DNA from: Eremomyces bilateralis CBS 781.70
Lineage: Eukaryota; Ascomycota; Dothideomycetes; Eremomycetales; Eremomycetaceae
Reading direction: 5' to 3'
Assembly (NCBI RefSeq): GCF_010015585.1
Contig: NW_022985082.1
Coordinates: 251,060 to 298,994, forward strand
Length of the DNA stretch: 47,935 nucleotides
Shown: piece by piece, positions 12,773 to 23,709 of the stretch
Layout of the letters: each line of letters begins with the position of its first letter
Numbering within the stretch: position 1 is the stretch's first letter
Position numbers and translations under genes: made by a program
The notes under the pieces: model-generated
The model's database searches: none
What the model was told of the DNA's origin: nothing
Seen by the model: the letters and a program-made list of their open reading frames with translations, nothing else

Positions 12773-15181
12773 ATGGCCCGCTCTACGCATGTCCAAATGG
12801 ACGATGAAGCGAATGGCCAACAAATGGATATTCACCAAGCCAAATCCGTGGCCGAAATCCAAGCCATCCTCTCCTCCCTCCAGCGGCGCGAGGCATCCGT
12901 CACGAGTCGCCTCAACGCCCTCGTCGCTTCGCAAAAAGACCTCTCCCGCGAACTCGGCCGCCTCGACCTCTCCCGTGCCCAGCTCGGCGCTCAGGTCGTC
13001 AACACCCGGTCCATCAGCAATGGCATGCTCGCCGCCGCTGCCTCCACTGCCAGCCGCATCTCCAGCGCCGTCACCCGCCTCGACCAGGAGCAGGCCAACG
13101 TCAAAGCCACGCTCGCCGTCGTCGACCAGGTCGCCGAGCTGAAAGCCTGCGTGCTGGGCGTCAACGGCTCGATGGGCGCCCCCCAGGACTGGGAGATGGC
13201 CGCGACGTATCTGCACCGCGCGGCGAAAATCCCGGCCGACGTCGTCGATGGCGCGTTTGCCGAGGAGATCGTGCCGACCGCGGAGGTGCCCGATGCGCCG
13301 CGGGTGACGCTGGATGCGGCGGCGGCGTCGCTGTGCGCGCTGTTCTTGCGGGAGTTCGAGAAGGCGGCGGCGGAAGGCGACGGGGCACGGATCACGCGGT
13401 TTTTCAAGCTGTTTCCGTTGATTGGGAGGACGGAGGTGGGGCTGAATGCGTATGGTCGCTACGTGTGTCAAGGGGTGGCAGCAAGAGCGCGGCAGAATAT
13501 GGGTGCGGGCGTGCAGAAGAAAGATGGGTTCTTCTATGCCAGCACGTTGACGAAGTTGTTTGAGCACATTGCGCAGATTGTGGATGGGCATGAACCGCTG
13601 GTGGAACGACATTATGGAGTGGGAATGATGGTCACCGTCATTGAGCGACTTCAGGTCGAGGCGGATGTTCAAGGCGGCATTATCCTCGATACCTGGAGTG
13701 AAGAACGCGTTATCGACCGAAAGTTGACCGACATCAAGTCATACGCGTACTCGTTCCTTGTTCAAAGCTTCTTGCCTACCCAGCGACCATCGATGGGACC
13801 TCCACGGTCCGGCTCTCCGGCGATCAAGGACGGGGCAGTTGCAGGACGGTCAAGTGAAGATGAAGGGGTCGATATGAAAGAGGTTGACCAGCTCCTCAGC
13901 GAATCGGCTGTGATGATGGGAAGATGGGCGTTGTACGCAAGGTTCTTAGCCTCCAAGAGTCCCGAGCAGGGTGAGTCGGAAGAAGAGACTGTGCTGAAGA
14001 TGCCGGATTTCCTAATCACGAGCCATCTACACAAAAAGGTGATCAATATCCTGATCGATCCCTTCAATGCCATGACGACCTTCTTCTTCCGGCGATCTGT
14101 CGAGAAGGCTTTCCAATTGGACGAACCTCCACAGGATTTATCGTTGTCCCTGCAGAGGCCTTTGCCAGGAAACGCACCGTTCATCACGTCCGCGGTCGAC
14201 GATGTCATGTACATTGTCAACCAGGTCATTCAGCGCTCGTTATCTACCTCACAACGCAGCGTCATAGCCAACGTAATCCCTACGCTCGCTCGCGTCCTCG
14301 GCTCCGATTTCGTCGGCGTGACCACGCGCAAAATGCGTGACGAATGCTACCCGAAAGCCGCCATTGCCGGCGCGTTACCCCCCGAAGACAAGATCATCGC
14401 CTTCATCCTTCAAATCAACAACCTCGAAGTCTCTATCGACTACATAAAACGAATCATCAGCTCCCACCTTGCCTCCCACCCCTCCAACGCCGACTCCCCC
14501 CCCCAAGAAGGCGCCCAAATCCACACCCAATTCCCCTTCGGCAACGACGCCACCTTCGTCATCCAGCAGCTCAAATCCCTTGAATCCAGCTTCACCACCA
14601 AATGCCACGACCTCCTCACCGACGGCCTCAACGTACTCTTCCACCAAGTCATCAAACCCCGCATCCGCCCCATCCTCCTCGAAACCTTTCGCGACGTCGC
14701 CTACGACCCCCCCTCCGCCCCTCACCCCACCTCTCCCCCGGCTGCCTCATCCTCTCCCACTGAAGATGACCCCGCCCACCAGGTCCGCGAACGCTTCACC
14801 CGCGCCTACACCGCGCTCCTCCGCCCGCTCCTCCGCCTCCTCCCCTCCACCGCCACCACCCCCGGCAGCCCCACCGACCGCCTCCTCTCGCTGACCACCG
14901 AGTACCTCGCGACCGCGCTGGAGAAGCGCGTGTGGGGGCTGCACGGGCGGGTGACGCCGCTCGGGGCGGTGGGGCTGGAGCGGGACGTAGGGGCGATCGT
15001 GGCGGAGGCGACGAGGGGGGGGAGGTATGGCTTGCGGGACGGGTTTGCGCGGTTGGGGCAGTTGGTGATGGTGGTGGGGATGGATGAGGAGGAGTGGGGG
15101 GAGGTGGGGGAGGAAGGAGGGGTGGAGTGGGTGTTGGATGGGGAGGAAAGGAGGAGGGCGAGGGGGATAGTAAGGAGGTGA
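12773..15181 (+). CDS. COG4: COG4, conserved oligomeric Golgi complex subunit 4
   Basis: Lobe A subunit of the COG tether that mediates retrograde vesicle docking within the Golgi. Single exon, 802 aa, from ATG at 12773 (MARSTHVQMDDEANG); the frame is open 65 codons upstream but without an ATG. An N-terminal coiled coil (residues about 20-125, heptad-like with LxxL and Q/E/R) is followed by the family block ITRFFKLFPLIGRTEVGL and GRYVCQ, then by the helical-rod region. The middle carries a Ser/Glu-rich insert near residue 350. Codon choice changes abruptly twice from C-ending to G-ending (near 13190 and near 14900). The 3' end is very G-rich. Convergent with SRC1. Confidence 0.95.
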   Translation: MARSTHVQMDDEANGQQMDIHQAKSVAEIQAILSSLQRREASVTSRLNALVASQKDLSRELGRLDLSRAQLGAQVVNTRSISNGMLAAAASTASRISSAVTRLDQEQANVKATLAVVDQVAELKACVLGVNGSMGAPQDWEMAATYLHRAAKIPADVVDGAFAEEIVPTAEVPDAPRVTLDAAAASLCALFLREFEKAAAEGDGARITRFFKLFPLIGRTEVGLNAYGRYVCQGVAARARQNMGAGVQKKDGFFYASTLTKLFEHIAQIVDGHEPLVERHYGVGMMVTVIERLQVEADVQGGIILDTWSEERVIDRKLTDIKSYAYSFLVQSFLPTQRPSMGPPRSGSPAIKDGAVAGRSSEDEGVDMKEVDQLLSESAVMMGRWALYARFLASKSPEQGESEEETVLKMPDFLITSHLHKKVINILIDPFNAMTTFFFRRSVEKAFQLDEPPQDLSLSLQRPLPGNAPFITSAVDDVMYIVNQVIQRSLSTSQRSVIANVIPTLARVLGSDFVGVTTRKMRDECYPKAAIAGALPPEDKIIAFILQINNLEVSIDYIKRIISSHLASHPSNADSPPQEGAQIHTQFPFGNDATFVIQQLKSLESSFTTKCHDLLTDGLNVLFHQVIKPRIRPILLETFRDVAYDPPSAPHPTSPPAASSSPTEDDPAHQVRERFTRAYTALLRPLLRLLPSTATTPGSPTDRLLSLTTEYLATALEKRVWGLHGRVTPLGAVGLERDVGAIVAEATRGGRYGLRDGFARLGQLVMVVGMDEEEWGEVGEEGGVEWVLDGEERRRARGIVRR

Positions 15182-15759
15182 GGGGGTCGGATGGTAAGGT
15201 TGCGATGTGGATTGGATTTGTGAAGGTGATGGGGTGGTGAGCATATGTAGAGTTCCTTGCCATAGTAACTTCCAATATATGGCAGTCAATTTCCGTCAGC
15301 ACCTCAAGTGAATATGAGTTGGAATAATAAGGTATTTAATGACCACTTCAACGTGTAGGCCCGGTAGGGGTCGGACCGATTGACGTCGCATAGATAAGTA
15401 ATACAAACGTGGGAAGACTTTACCCTGAACAGACATAAACATAGGCATTAACAGCATGATGGAAAATGGTTCCATTATCCTACTCCAAATTTCCCTAACT
15501 ATTCATACCTTATTGTTTAGCGCATAAGCTGTTTACAATGGAGTACGTCGGCTGGGTATGCTAATCGGGACATGATGTATGAACTGGTTGGATTGGTTCT
15601 GATATGATTAGTGACTAGGTACAGTTGGTATCGATCAATAGAACAACAACAAAGGAAATTCATGCGTTCGACTCGTTGCCTGAACCACCGTCCTGGATAT
15701 AATCAATGTCCGAAACCGCATCCCAATGAACGCCATGTGCGCAACTAGACAACCCTCAA
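15182..15759. other. 3' region between convergent COG4 and SRC1
   Basis: About 580 bp of more AT-rich sequence holding both 3' ends. No gene, repeat or RNA structure recognised. Confidence 0.5.
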
Positions 15760-17948
15760 TCAGTAAATCGGCCGTCCCTCATCCCAACGCCTCGCCTCAG
15801 CCGGCGCGCCATTCGTCTGATCCTCCCAATGTACACTCGGGCTCTCATTCCTGCTCGACCGCCCCTCCAACGGCCCCAGACTAAACCTTCCACTCGCCCT
15901 CTTCTCCGTGTTCCTCGCATCTTCAATCGCGCCCGTCCACTCCCACACCTTGCTAATATCGCCGTGCCGCGTCTCCTTGGTCGTCGGCCGCACGTTCGAG
16001 TTGTTCTCCACCTTCTTCTGCACCTTCTCCCACAGCTTGCCGCGCCGCGTCGCCGAGAACTCGTCGCGAAGGAGGTCGTCGCGGAGCTGCACCATGCTGA
16101 GATACGCGTCGGGGTGCGCGCGCTCATCGTACGCGTTGAGCGAGGCTTGGTTCGCGAGGCGGTCCATCGCCACGCGCGCGAGCTGCTTGGCTTTCGCTTC
16201 CACGTTCTTCTGGTACTGCACGCGGTGCCGGGCGTAGAAGCCAGAGGAGACCGTGAGGAGGAAAATCACAACTTTGAGAAGATGTCGCGCCACTTGCTGT
16301 CGAAACCATCGTCGGGCAGCGCAGCTGACAGGGAGTCGGGCGAGGGAGTTGCTGGAGAGGGTGCGTCCTTTGGTTCTGTAGGAGAAGCAACGAGTCTGGT
16401 CAGTGTCAGATTTACAACAAGGTTTTGTACCACAGGGCACGGGGATTTATGAGAGGAGACTTACCCATCAGTTCCGACCGCAATTTCATCGCGACTGAGG
16501 ATCTCAGGGATCGCACCGGAAAATAGATCGTCGAACTCGGCATCGCTCATACCACCTCGCTTCTTGCGCATGCGGCTAACCTCTTTCTTCAGCTCCTCCT
16601 CAGATATCTCCGGTGACTTTTGATGTTTGCCCTGCTCATCGACAAGCTCGCCACACTCGAAGGCGGCGTTACGCTCTCGCATTACCTCCACGGCTCGATC
16701 CGCAACCGCCTTGACCTTCCGTGCTTGCAGGCCATCTGGCTCACAGCTGGGAGGAATCGGCACCAAGCCGCCTAGCGACAGCGGATGTGGCTTCAGAACG
16801 AACCCTTTCTCGCAAGTCGTCTCCAGATTCTCGTAGCACAATGCGTGGTGCGGACATGGTTCGCAATGGAGGAGGTTCTCCCGAACCGCCTCGGGAACGT
16901 GAACACCCGCCAGTTCGGTGGCAGGCTCTTTACCAATCCCGCAGTAACCAACCTGCATTTTCTCTTCACGCCATAAGTGGAAAAGCCCCGCAAACAGGGC
17001 GAGGAATATGGTCAAAATGGAAAGGCCGCCCGCTGTGCTCGACGTACTGCGCTCCCGCGGTCGTCTCGCGACGCGCAGTTGGGGGCTTTCCGATTCGGCT
17101 TTGACAAGATCCAGTGTCTCTTCCGGTGTGAACTCTTCGCCTGCCTCAACCACTGGCTCCGACTTGCGATTCTTCACTCGGGGAACAGGCATCTCGAATG
17201 TAGTCCTGGTGGGAACGGAATATCCATCTTCATGAAATGGCAAAGCAGGCGTGGTTACGCGTCTCTTGTCGCCACTGCTCTTCCTTTTCGCTCTCTGCTC
17301 GCCATCCAGTGTCTTCCTCGTTCGACTCCTGGACGCCGTTCGTGGCGCCGAGGGCGGAGAGCTGCCACCACTTTGAAATGGATTTTCAGCGGAAAACGGG
17401 CTATCGTCCCCAAGCTTGCTCCACATGTCTGGCTCAGGATCTTCGGTTTTCACATTCGGGACCTCGCTCTTGCGTGTTCGTCTTTGCTTCGGTTTCTCGA
17501 CTTCCGACTCTGTTTCCGACCGCGCATGTTTGCTCGATGGCCGTTTGCCCGGTGTTTTCCCCGGCGTTTTCCTCGGAGTCTTTCCTGGAGTTTTTCCCGC
17601 TGGTTCCAACGTATCGGGTTCAGCGCTGCTCCTAGTGGTGCGTCGGCTGGTGCGCGTCGCCGGAGACGGCTTCGGGGGAGGAAGCATTTCCCCAAGCTCA
17701 TCGTCGTCGGCCGTACTCGCTTGACTGGATGGGACATCGATGATCCCTTTCGATGATCGTTTCGCGGTTTGTCGTGACTTTAGAATCTTGCCTGCTTGTG
17801 GCGTAACATTGCTTTTGAAGAGCTCTACTAGCTGTGGCTTCAGCGCTCCAGATGGATATTGCACATTGTGTTCCACCAGAATCCCGCGGATCTGAGGGAC
17901 AGTGAGTTTCGATGGGTCGAAGGACGGTGAGAGGTATTCGTCCGCCAT
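15760..17948 (-). CDS. SRC1: SRC1/HEH1 (Man1-like) inner nuclear membrane protein
   Basis: Integral inner-nuclear-membrane protein with HeH (LEM-like) and MSC (Man1-Src1p C-terminal) domains; family members organise rDNA/telomeres and help surveil nuclear pores. Exons 16465-17948 and 15760-16375, intron 89 bp (GTAAGT...CCTACAG), 699 aa. HeH helix-extension-helix at about 15-48 (LTVPQIRGILVEHNVQYPSG). A basic nuclear-targeting-like stretch with four KTPG/KTPR repeats at about 118-135. First membrane segment about 307-326 (LSILTIFLALFAGLFHLW), then a Cys-rich luminal region (CEPCPHHALCYENLETTC), second membrane segment about 527-545, then the MSC winged-helix part with DAYLSMVQLRDDLLRDEF and DISKVWEWTGAIED. 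The phase of the intron is fixed by the join GTDG-TKGRTL, which preserves the second membrane segment. Confidence 0.92.
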
Positions 17949-19230
17949 GGTGAAGTGAGTGAGAGGTAGATGTGGCGGGAGGGGTGATTGTTTTGATGAT
18001 GACGTCGCGGATTGCTCTCACGCTGTGGTGAAGAGACTACCAGATGCAGGACTAATCAAACCGCAAAGGGCAAAAAGGATCCAATGAAATATGCACGTCC
18101 ATAGAACTGGAGCAGTCAGATTGGAGGATGAAAGATTGATTTCCTCTGTGGACAAGAATATTCATAAACAAAGAACGATAATACCGGTAGCGTTGGAGGA
18201 AGAAGCTTGGACGCGATGTTCTGCCGCTAACTGAACACCGAACAGTCGCTTGGACCAATCAATCGTCAGTTCTGCCTGGACCCCGTGACCATGACCCTCA
18301 GATCACGTGTTTTAATATCACGTGGGAGCTTTCTGATCAAAATCTCGTCGATTGACATTATGATTCTCTCTTCCACTTCCAACTATGACGGAAATCATTC
18401 AAGTTTGCAATTGCATATAATCGACTTATGGAGAGCATCCGAACCTACTATCAAAGGATCGTTATGTCCACATATCAACCGAGTGGATCATCCTAGAAGT
18501 GTGAATTTGCACCTCTCCTGGGTACAGGTATGTTCTGGCAGTGCCTTCACATGGGGTTTCAGTCCTCTCCGAGTCCAATTATTTCCTAAGCCATTTCTTC
18601 CTTCTTTTCCAGAGTCATTTCCTTCATTTCCTGGTCTTCATATGGCGGGTCAAGTTCGGTACAGCATGGCCCCCCTCCGCGTCCAATCCTTGTTCAGCGT
18701 AATCTATCTGGGATCAAGCAGCAATTGAGACGTCCTTGTATTATGGCCAAATCCCCATGATCTGTAGCTCCCATTGGCCATCTAGCGAACAATCGAGGTT
18801 CATGGAAGATCAGAAACAGGACTAACCCGGATCGGCTTATATCCAACCTGTCTTGCGATAACAATCGTGACTTCCTGACCAGATGGCATCCTTCTATACT
18901 TTTTCGAACCTGGTTGATCTCGTTTCTAGCTCCTAGGGCCGTCGCAATGGGTATTTCCCAATTCTGGCTTGGTGAATGGTTTTCTACACATCACGCCCCC
19001 CAATTTCGGGGGAGCCAGGATCAAACTCCACAGTTGTATCCCCGGCAGCTCGGCCTCCGCTACAAATGGAGCGAAATGTCCTCTGCACGATGGTAATTCA
19101 ATTACAATGCGCAGGACTTAGGTACGATGAACTTCTCCACCAATAAGCACCAATGGGTCTGAACCTTCCCGGCTTCGTTCCCGTTATGGTACGATGAGTA
19201 AATTGTTGCTCGATAGAGCGAACAGTATGT

Positions 19231-19293
19231 CCTGGGCCTTGGTTTGCAGAACCGATCCGTATGCCCTAGGCTTTGGTCTGCAGAGCCGAACCG
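19231..19293 (+). repeat. Two-copy 29-bp direct repeat in the GH6 promoter
   Basis: Copies at 19231-19259 and 19265-19293 share 24 of 29 positions (core GGTTTGCAGAACCG versus GGTCTGCAGAGCCG). They directly precede the TATA element of the cellobiohydrolase gene. The arrangement suggests a duplicated activator or repressor site, but the factor is unknown. Confidence 0.6.
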
Positions 19294-19298
19294 ACAAA

Positions 19299-19305
19299 TA
19301 TATAT
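19299..19305 (+). promoter_or_regulatory. Candidate TATA box of the GH6 gene
   Basis: TATATAT lies 80 bp upstream of the start codon and right after the duplicated 29-bp element. Position and sequence fit a TATA-dependent, inducible promoter. Confidence 0.5.
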
Positions 19306-19385
19306 CATCTCAAGCCTTCAGTTTGGTTCCTGCTGCGCGTAAACATTTAGTTATTCCTTCAAATTCCTTCTAGGCAGATCTCATC

Positions 19386-20762
19386 ATGAAGACTTCACTC
19401 TTTTCAGTGGCGACCGTCTTTGCCTCTGGTGCAGTTGCTGTGGCCCTTCCAGAACCTAGGCCTGAGCCTACGGCGGCTCCATCTCCAGTTGCAGTTGAAG
19501 CTTCCACTACGACGGCTGCAGTTGAAGGCAACCCTTTCGCTGGCTACGAGCTCTACGTCAACCCATACTACTCATCGGAAGTGCATTCTATCGCTATTCC
19601 TTCCCTGCAAACCGGCGGAAAGACAGCACTGATCCCGAAGGCATCTGCGGCGGCGAAAGTACCGTCTTTCGTTTGGCTGTATGTCTTCATCACAAGGAAT
19701 AGTTAAAAAGCAGCGCTAACTCGGAGCTGCAGTGACACACAGGAGAAGGTATCTTCGGTCAAAGGATATGCCGAAGAAATACAAAAACAGAACGCTGCTG
19801 GCCAAAAGGTGGCCTTTCCATTGGTGGTCTACAATCTTCCAGATCGTGATTGTGCGGCCCTCGCTTCCAACGGAGAGCTGGCTATCGCGGATGACGGAGT
19901 GGAGAAGTACAAGGCTTACATTGACTCTATCGTCACCGAAGTCAAGGCATTCTCTGATTTGAGGTTCATCCTGATCATCGGTATGTACATATGCTCTGGG
20001 CCTTTTGCTCCGGCTAACGCCTCGAAGAACCGGATAGCTTGGCCAACTTAATTACAAACCTGGGAACCTCCAAATGCGCCGGCGCGGCCGACGCCTACAA
20101 GGAGGGTATCAACTACGCGATCAAGAACCTCGCACTCCCAAACGTCTCCATGTACCTTGACGCTGCACATGGCGGATGGCTTGGATGGCCAGCGAATCTC
20201 TCTCCGGCCGCGCAGCTATTCGCCCAGGTATACAAAGACGCGGGAAGCCCACCACAGCTCCGTGGGTTGGTTACAAATGTTGCGAATTATAACGCGTTCT
20301 CCATTGCCCAATGTCCTTCATACACTCAAGGTAACGAGAACTGCGATGAGAAGAAGTACATCAACAGCTTCGCTCCAGTACTTAAGGAGAATGGCTTCCC
20401 CGCGCAATTCATCGTCGATACTGGTATGTGACCCCTTCTTGATTGATATATTCCTTTCACTAACCATACACCTAGGCCGCAACGGAAAACAACCGACCGG
20501 ACAACAGATTTGGGGCGATTGGTGCAACATTAAAGATACCGGCTTCGGCGCCCGCCCTACTGCTGAGACCGGCGATCCACTTGTCGATGCCTTCGTCTGG
20601 GTCAAACCCGGCGGGGAGAGCGATGGCACATCGGATAGCTCTGCTACCCGCTTCGATGGAAAATGTGCATCCGGGTCGTCGCTGACGCCGGCACCAGAGG
20701 CAGGGAATTGGTTCCAAGCCTATTTTGAACAGCTGTTGACGAACGCTAACCCTCCCTTGTAA
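19386..20762 (+). CDS. GH6 cellobiohydrolase (CBHII-like), secreted
   Basis: Inverting exo-cellulase releasing cellobiose from the non-reducing end of cellulose. Exons 19386-19678, 19733-19980, 20028-20423, 20476-20762 give 407 aa. A signal peptide (MKTSLFSVATVFASGAVAVA) is followed by a short Pro/Thr-rich stretch. There is no family-1 cellulose-binding module. Catalytic-domain blocks: NLPDRDCAA with D137 (equivalent of Trichoderma Cel6A D175), IIEPDSLANL with the general acid D183 (D221), LDAAHGGWLGWPAN, GLVTNVANYNAF, GKQPTGQQIWGDWCN and VKPGGESDGTSD with D362 (D401). The conserved Cys pairs appear present (C138 with AGTSKC-type Cys; GDWC with GKC). YNLPDRD replaces the common YDLPDRD. All introns are GT-AG, 47-54 bp. 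The promoter has a TATA box and a duplicated element. Confidence 0.96.
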
Positions 20763-21233
20763 CTGTACATTCTTACAACTACTCAGTATTACCAGTCGAA
20801 TAGTGGCGGTCTATCACTGCTTACTCGAGACATGAATAAAAGCCTTTTCTTGCTGTGGTCAGTGGTGCAATTGCTGTGGTGAAAATTTTTACTATCGTGG
20901 AAATTGGTTAGAAATCCTCGGAAATCAGTGATTTACAATACACTGAGAACATCCTACAATGAGGTGATATCTATCGTGGTTGCAGGATTTCCTATTTCGT
21001 CATCTCCGGGCTCCGTAGGTAGTTGCATGTAATCTACATGAAAGCACGAAATTAAGCCTTCTGTCTCAACCAGGTACGGAAGTTCCATTCAGGATTGCCC
21101 CTGTCAATATGACTTGCTAAAAGTCGATATCTGAATATGGCAACCGGAAATATAGAGAAAGTCACTATGTATTCGAGCCATGTGTTCCCAGCTGCATGCG
21201 TACTGAAAAGAACTGGTCGTTCGAAACCTCAAA
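20763..21233. other. Spacer between GH6 gene and PL20 pseudogene
   Basis: About 470 bp holding the GH6 3' end and the old PL20 promoter. No further feature is supported. Confidence 0.4.
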
Positions 21234-22291
21234 ATGCTCACCAAACACCTCCTATCCCAGGCGATTTTCGGCGCCGTTGCCTCCGCAGGTAACTTACTTT
21301 CTAGAAGTTCTCCTTTTAAGTAATTGACTAAACGTACCGCAGGCACCCTCCTCTAGGACGGCCGCTTCAACGACCTCACCAGCTCCGCTAACCTCTCCAA
21401 ATGGTCCTAGTCCAACCAAGTCGGGCCCTTCCAATATTACATCCACGGCACCGGCGACTTGACGAACTACGTCAACCTATCTCCGGACTTCAAGAACCCC
21501 GCAGATACGGCGTCGACGCAGGGCGTCAAGATCACGCTGGACGCGACGGCGAAATGGAACAGTGATATGTGGCAGACGGGGCTGATTCCGCAGACGAAGG
21601 CGGCGATTAATTCCGGGAGGGTGGGGTATCATTTTAGTATGAAGCGGACGGAGTTGAATCCTCCGAATGCTGAGTATGAGCATCAGGTGAACTTTTTGTA
21701 GGTGTTGGGTTGTGAGCATGGATGAGAGAAGCAGGCTAATGGAAACACAGTGAAAGCCACTTCACGAAGATGAAGTATGGTTGGGTAGTACGTATTTGAG
21801 CACGGCGAGATGGGAAACACGGAGATGGCTAATGACTTGATAGATGGGGAACAAGGGACGTCGAATCCCAACTTGCAGTGGATGATCGGTGGCCAGGGCA
21901 AGTGGAAGACGGAGTTCACACCCGATGCGTGGTATAACTTTGCTTATGACATTGTACGGTCTGCCCTTCTTAACGTTCCCGAATTGCTATCCTGACCACA
22001 TGAGCAGGACTTCGGGACCCAGACAGTTGATTTGTACGCATCCACCGGCGCCGACCCACTAAAGGTCGTAGTTCCACCGCAGTCTGCTTCCACATCTTTA
22101 GTACGTATGATCCCGACGAATATCGCCAGACCGTCCCTGAAAGATCTTAGAATGGTGCGGATTGGCATCTGGGTGTCCTGCGGCTTCCACGTGGAGGATC
22201 CTCGGACACCGCTCCAGAGGACTGGTATTTCAGTGGCGTGTACGTCGAGAGTGGCGAGATCACGACGTCCATCAGCGGCCCTTCAGCGTAG
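21234..22291 (+). pseudogene. PL20 glucuronan lyase pseudogene (host gene)
   Basis: Remains of a secreted polysaccharide lyase family 20 gene. Six exons can be traced: 21234-21288, 21343-21697, 21751-21787, 21844-21953, 22008-22100, 22151-22291. They encode a signal peptide (MLTKHLLSQAIFGAVASAG) and family blocks NYVNLSPDFKNPADTAS, GVKITLDATAKWNS, GYHFSMKRTE, EQGTSNPNLQW, ADWHLGVLRLP and EDWYFSGVYVESG. Two in-frame TAG codons (21354-21356 and 21408-21410) stand where family members have Trp, both explained by TGG to TAG. The exon 3/exon 4 join is also out of phase by one base, possibly through loss of one base at the donor. Other splice sites are still good, so the death looks recent. The neighbour on the same strand is the live GH6 gene. 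Assembly error is the main alternative. Confidence 0.87.
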
Positions 22292-22375
22292 GATATTAGA
22301 CGTCCGCGTAGGACGACCAAAAATCAGCGTAGCATATCGCGCTTTGATGCCACTGTCATGCTCGTTCCTAGAATT

Positions 22376-23230
22376 TCAAGGAGTAGGCCCATGACCTTGT
22401 AGCCACCGTATCCAAGTGCCGTCCGCCCACGTATCGCCCATTTCCTGCGCCAACATCGCCGCTGTTCGTCCTTCTGTGTCTTTTAGGGACCGAATATCCA
22501 CCTTGCCATCCTGCCTCGGTCTCGTAATGTCATACTGCACCGCCAATGCATGCACCTCGTCCGGAAACTCTTGAAGGTCCAGCGTGGATGCCAAGTAGAG
22601 CAGTAGACACACGATCCGTCTGCTTCCACTGGCCACAGCGGCATGGAGCGCCGTCTGGAGATCGCCAAGGGTGTCCTGGTAGCGGAGTATGTCGATTGGC
22701 TGTCCTGATTCCGCGCCGGCAGTTGCGCTGCCGTCCTCTTCATCCACGCCTTCGTCATCGTCCTGGAGCATTTCGATTAGGTCGTCAAGGTTCTCGTCAC
22801 CACCGCGGCAGAGTTCAAGAAATGCATGTGGTTTCCGCTCCTCCGGGTAGGTCCGCAAATAGGCTTCTTCAGCAAGTAGAGGGAGGATATCGAGGTTTGC
22901 TTGTAGTCCGCCTTCATTGTCGAGGTTGACCAGGAGTTGTTCGCCGCCCTGACCGTTCGTGGAGGTAATCGGAGCGGAGCATTTTGGGCAGGTGTTGTAC
23001 GTATAGGAATCGAGGAGGCATTGCCTGTAGATAGACGTTGGTAATTGCTCGGTCAAACAGATTGAGGGGGATTACCAATGGAACTTGTCTCCGCATGCGA
23101 GTAACTCTACGGAGTCCGGCACTGTTGTGGTGGCTCCTCCGGTACTGGGTCCAGCTTCTTGCATTTCTTCATCCGAGTCCGGCTCGATCTCGAGGATTAG
23201 AGGATTCTGGCAGGCAGAACAGACATCCAT
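22376..23230 (-). CDS. RING-like zinc-finger protein with ankyrin-like helices, uncharacterised
   Basis: Exons 23076-23230 and 22376-23024, intron 51 bp (GTAATC...TACAG), 267 aa. The N terminus has the Cys/His pattern MDVCSACQNP, then ACGDKFHWQC, then NTCPKCSAP, a RING-like CxxC / CxxxxHxxC / CxxC arrangement completed only by joining the two exons. It is followed by LDNEGGLQANLDILPLL and AYPEER-like helices, an acidic linker (DDDEGVDEEDGS), and ankyrin-like pairs (TALHAAVASGSRRIVCLLLYL, then KDTEGRTAAMLAQEMG). This matches a conserved but uncharacterised ascomycete family. A ubiquitin-ligase-like or scaffold role is only a guess. Its stop lies 84 bp from the end of the PL20 pseudogene, tail to tail. 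Confidence 0.8.
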
Positions 23231-23709
23231 CTTAGGAACTGACTCGAAGATTTGTATAATCTGGAATAGTTCAATGATCTAAACGAAATATATTCAATTC
23301 TGAATACTATTGGGCGGAGTTGCTACAGTATGGAGGGGTGTTGATATGCCAAAAATTTAAATTGTCAAAAATCATCTCATCCCCTGGTGACATCAGCTCC
23401 ACCATGAACTGAAATAAGAATACGTTACCCTATTCATCTGCAAAACAATGGCAGAATTATTCAACAGGCACATATTAATAAAATCGTCAAAAAATGGGAG
23501 GCTGTATGTTCAAGTCTGTAAATTTGAGACCATGATAGCCTTACTATCTAACGTCTCATATGATCATGGTTGAAGCAAAATCGAATTTCTGTGAATCCCG
23601 TCTCGTCCTTACTACAATCGCTAGTTCCAACCCAAGTGTCGCCAAATACCAAAATGCTAAGGAATGGCTCTAGCGTGCATACGCCGTCGATCGTTCAAAC
23701 AAATTCTGT
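23231..23709. other. Intergenic region 5' of the RING-like gene and 3' of the TRP-like gene
   Basis: About 480 bp, rather AT-rich. It must hold the promoter of the RING-like gene. No other feature recognised. Confidence 0.4.

Larger units (their letters stand above)
17949..19385. promoter_or_regulatory. Intergenic region between divergent SRC1 and GH6 genes
   Basis: About 1.4 kb. Two CACGTG boxes lie at 18304-18309 and 18319-18324, centre to centre 15 bp apart. A 29-bp imperfect direct repeat sits at 19231-19293, just upstream of a TATATAT element (19299-19305), 81 bp before the GH6 ATG. A frame at 18285-18728 (+) shows no protein features and is not called. Confidence 0.5.

Noticed and set aside
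16124-16390. Alternative acceptors for the SRC1 intron
   Set aside because: The other AG choices give frames that stop early or lose the second membrane segment; the acceptor before 16375 gives the MSC domain.
18285-18728. 147-aa plus-strand frame in the SRC1/GH6 intergenic region
   Set aside because: Composition looks random; it overlaps the E-box region and has no signal peptide or domain.
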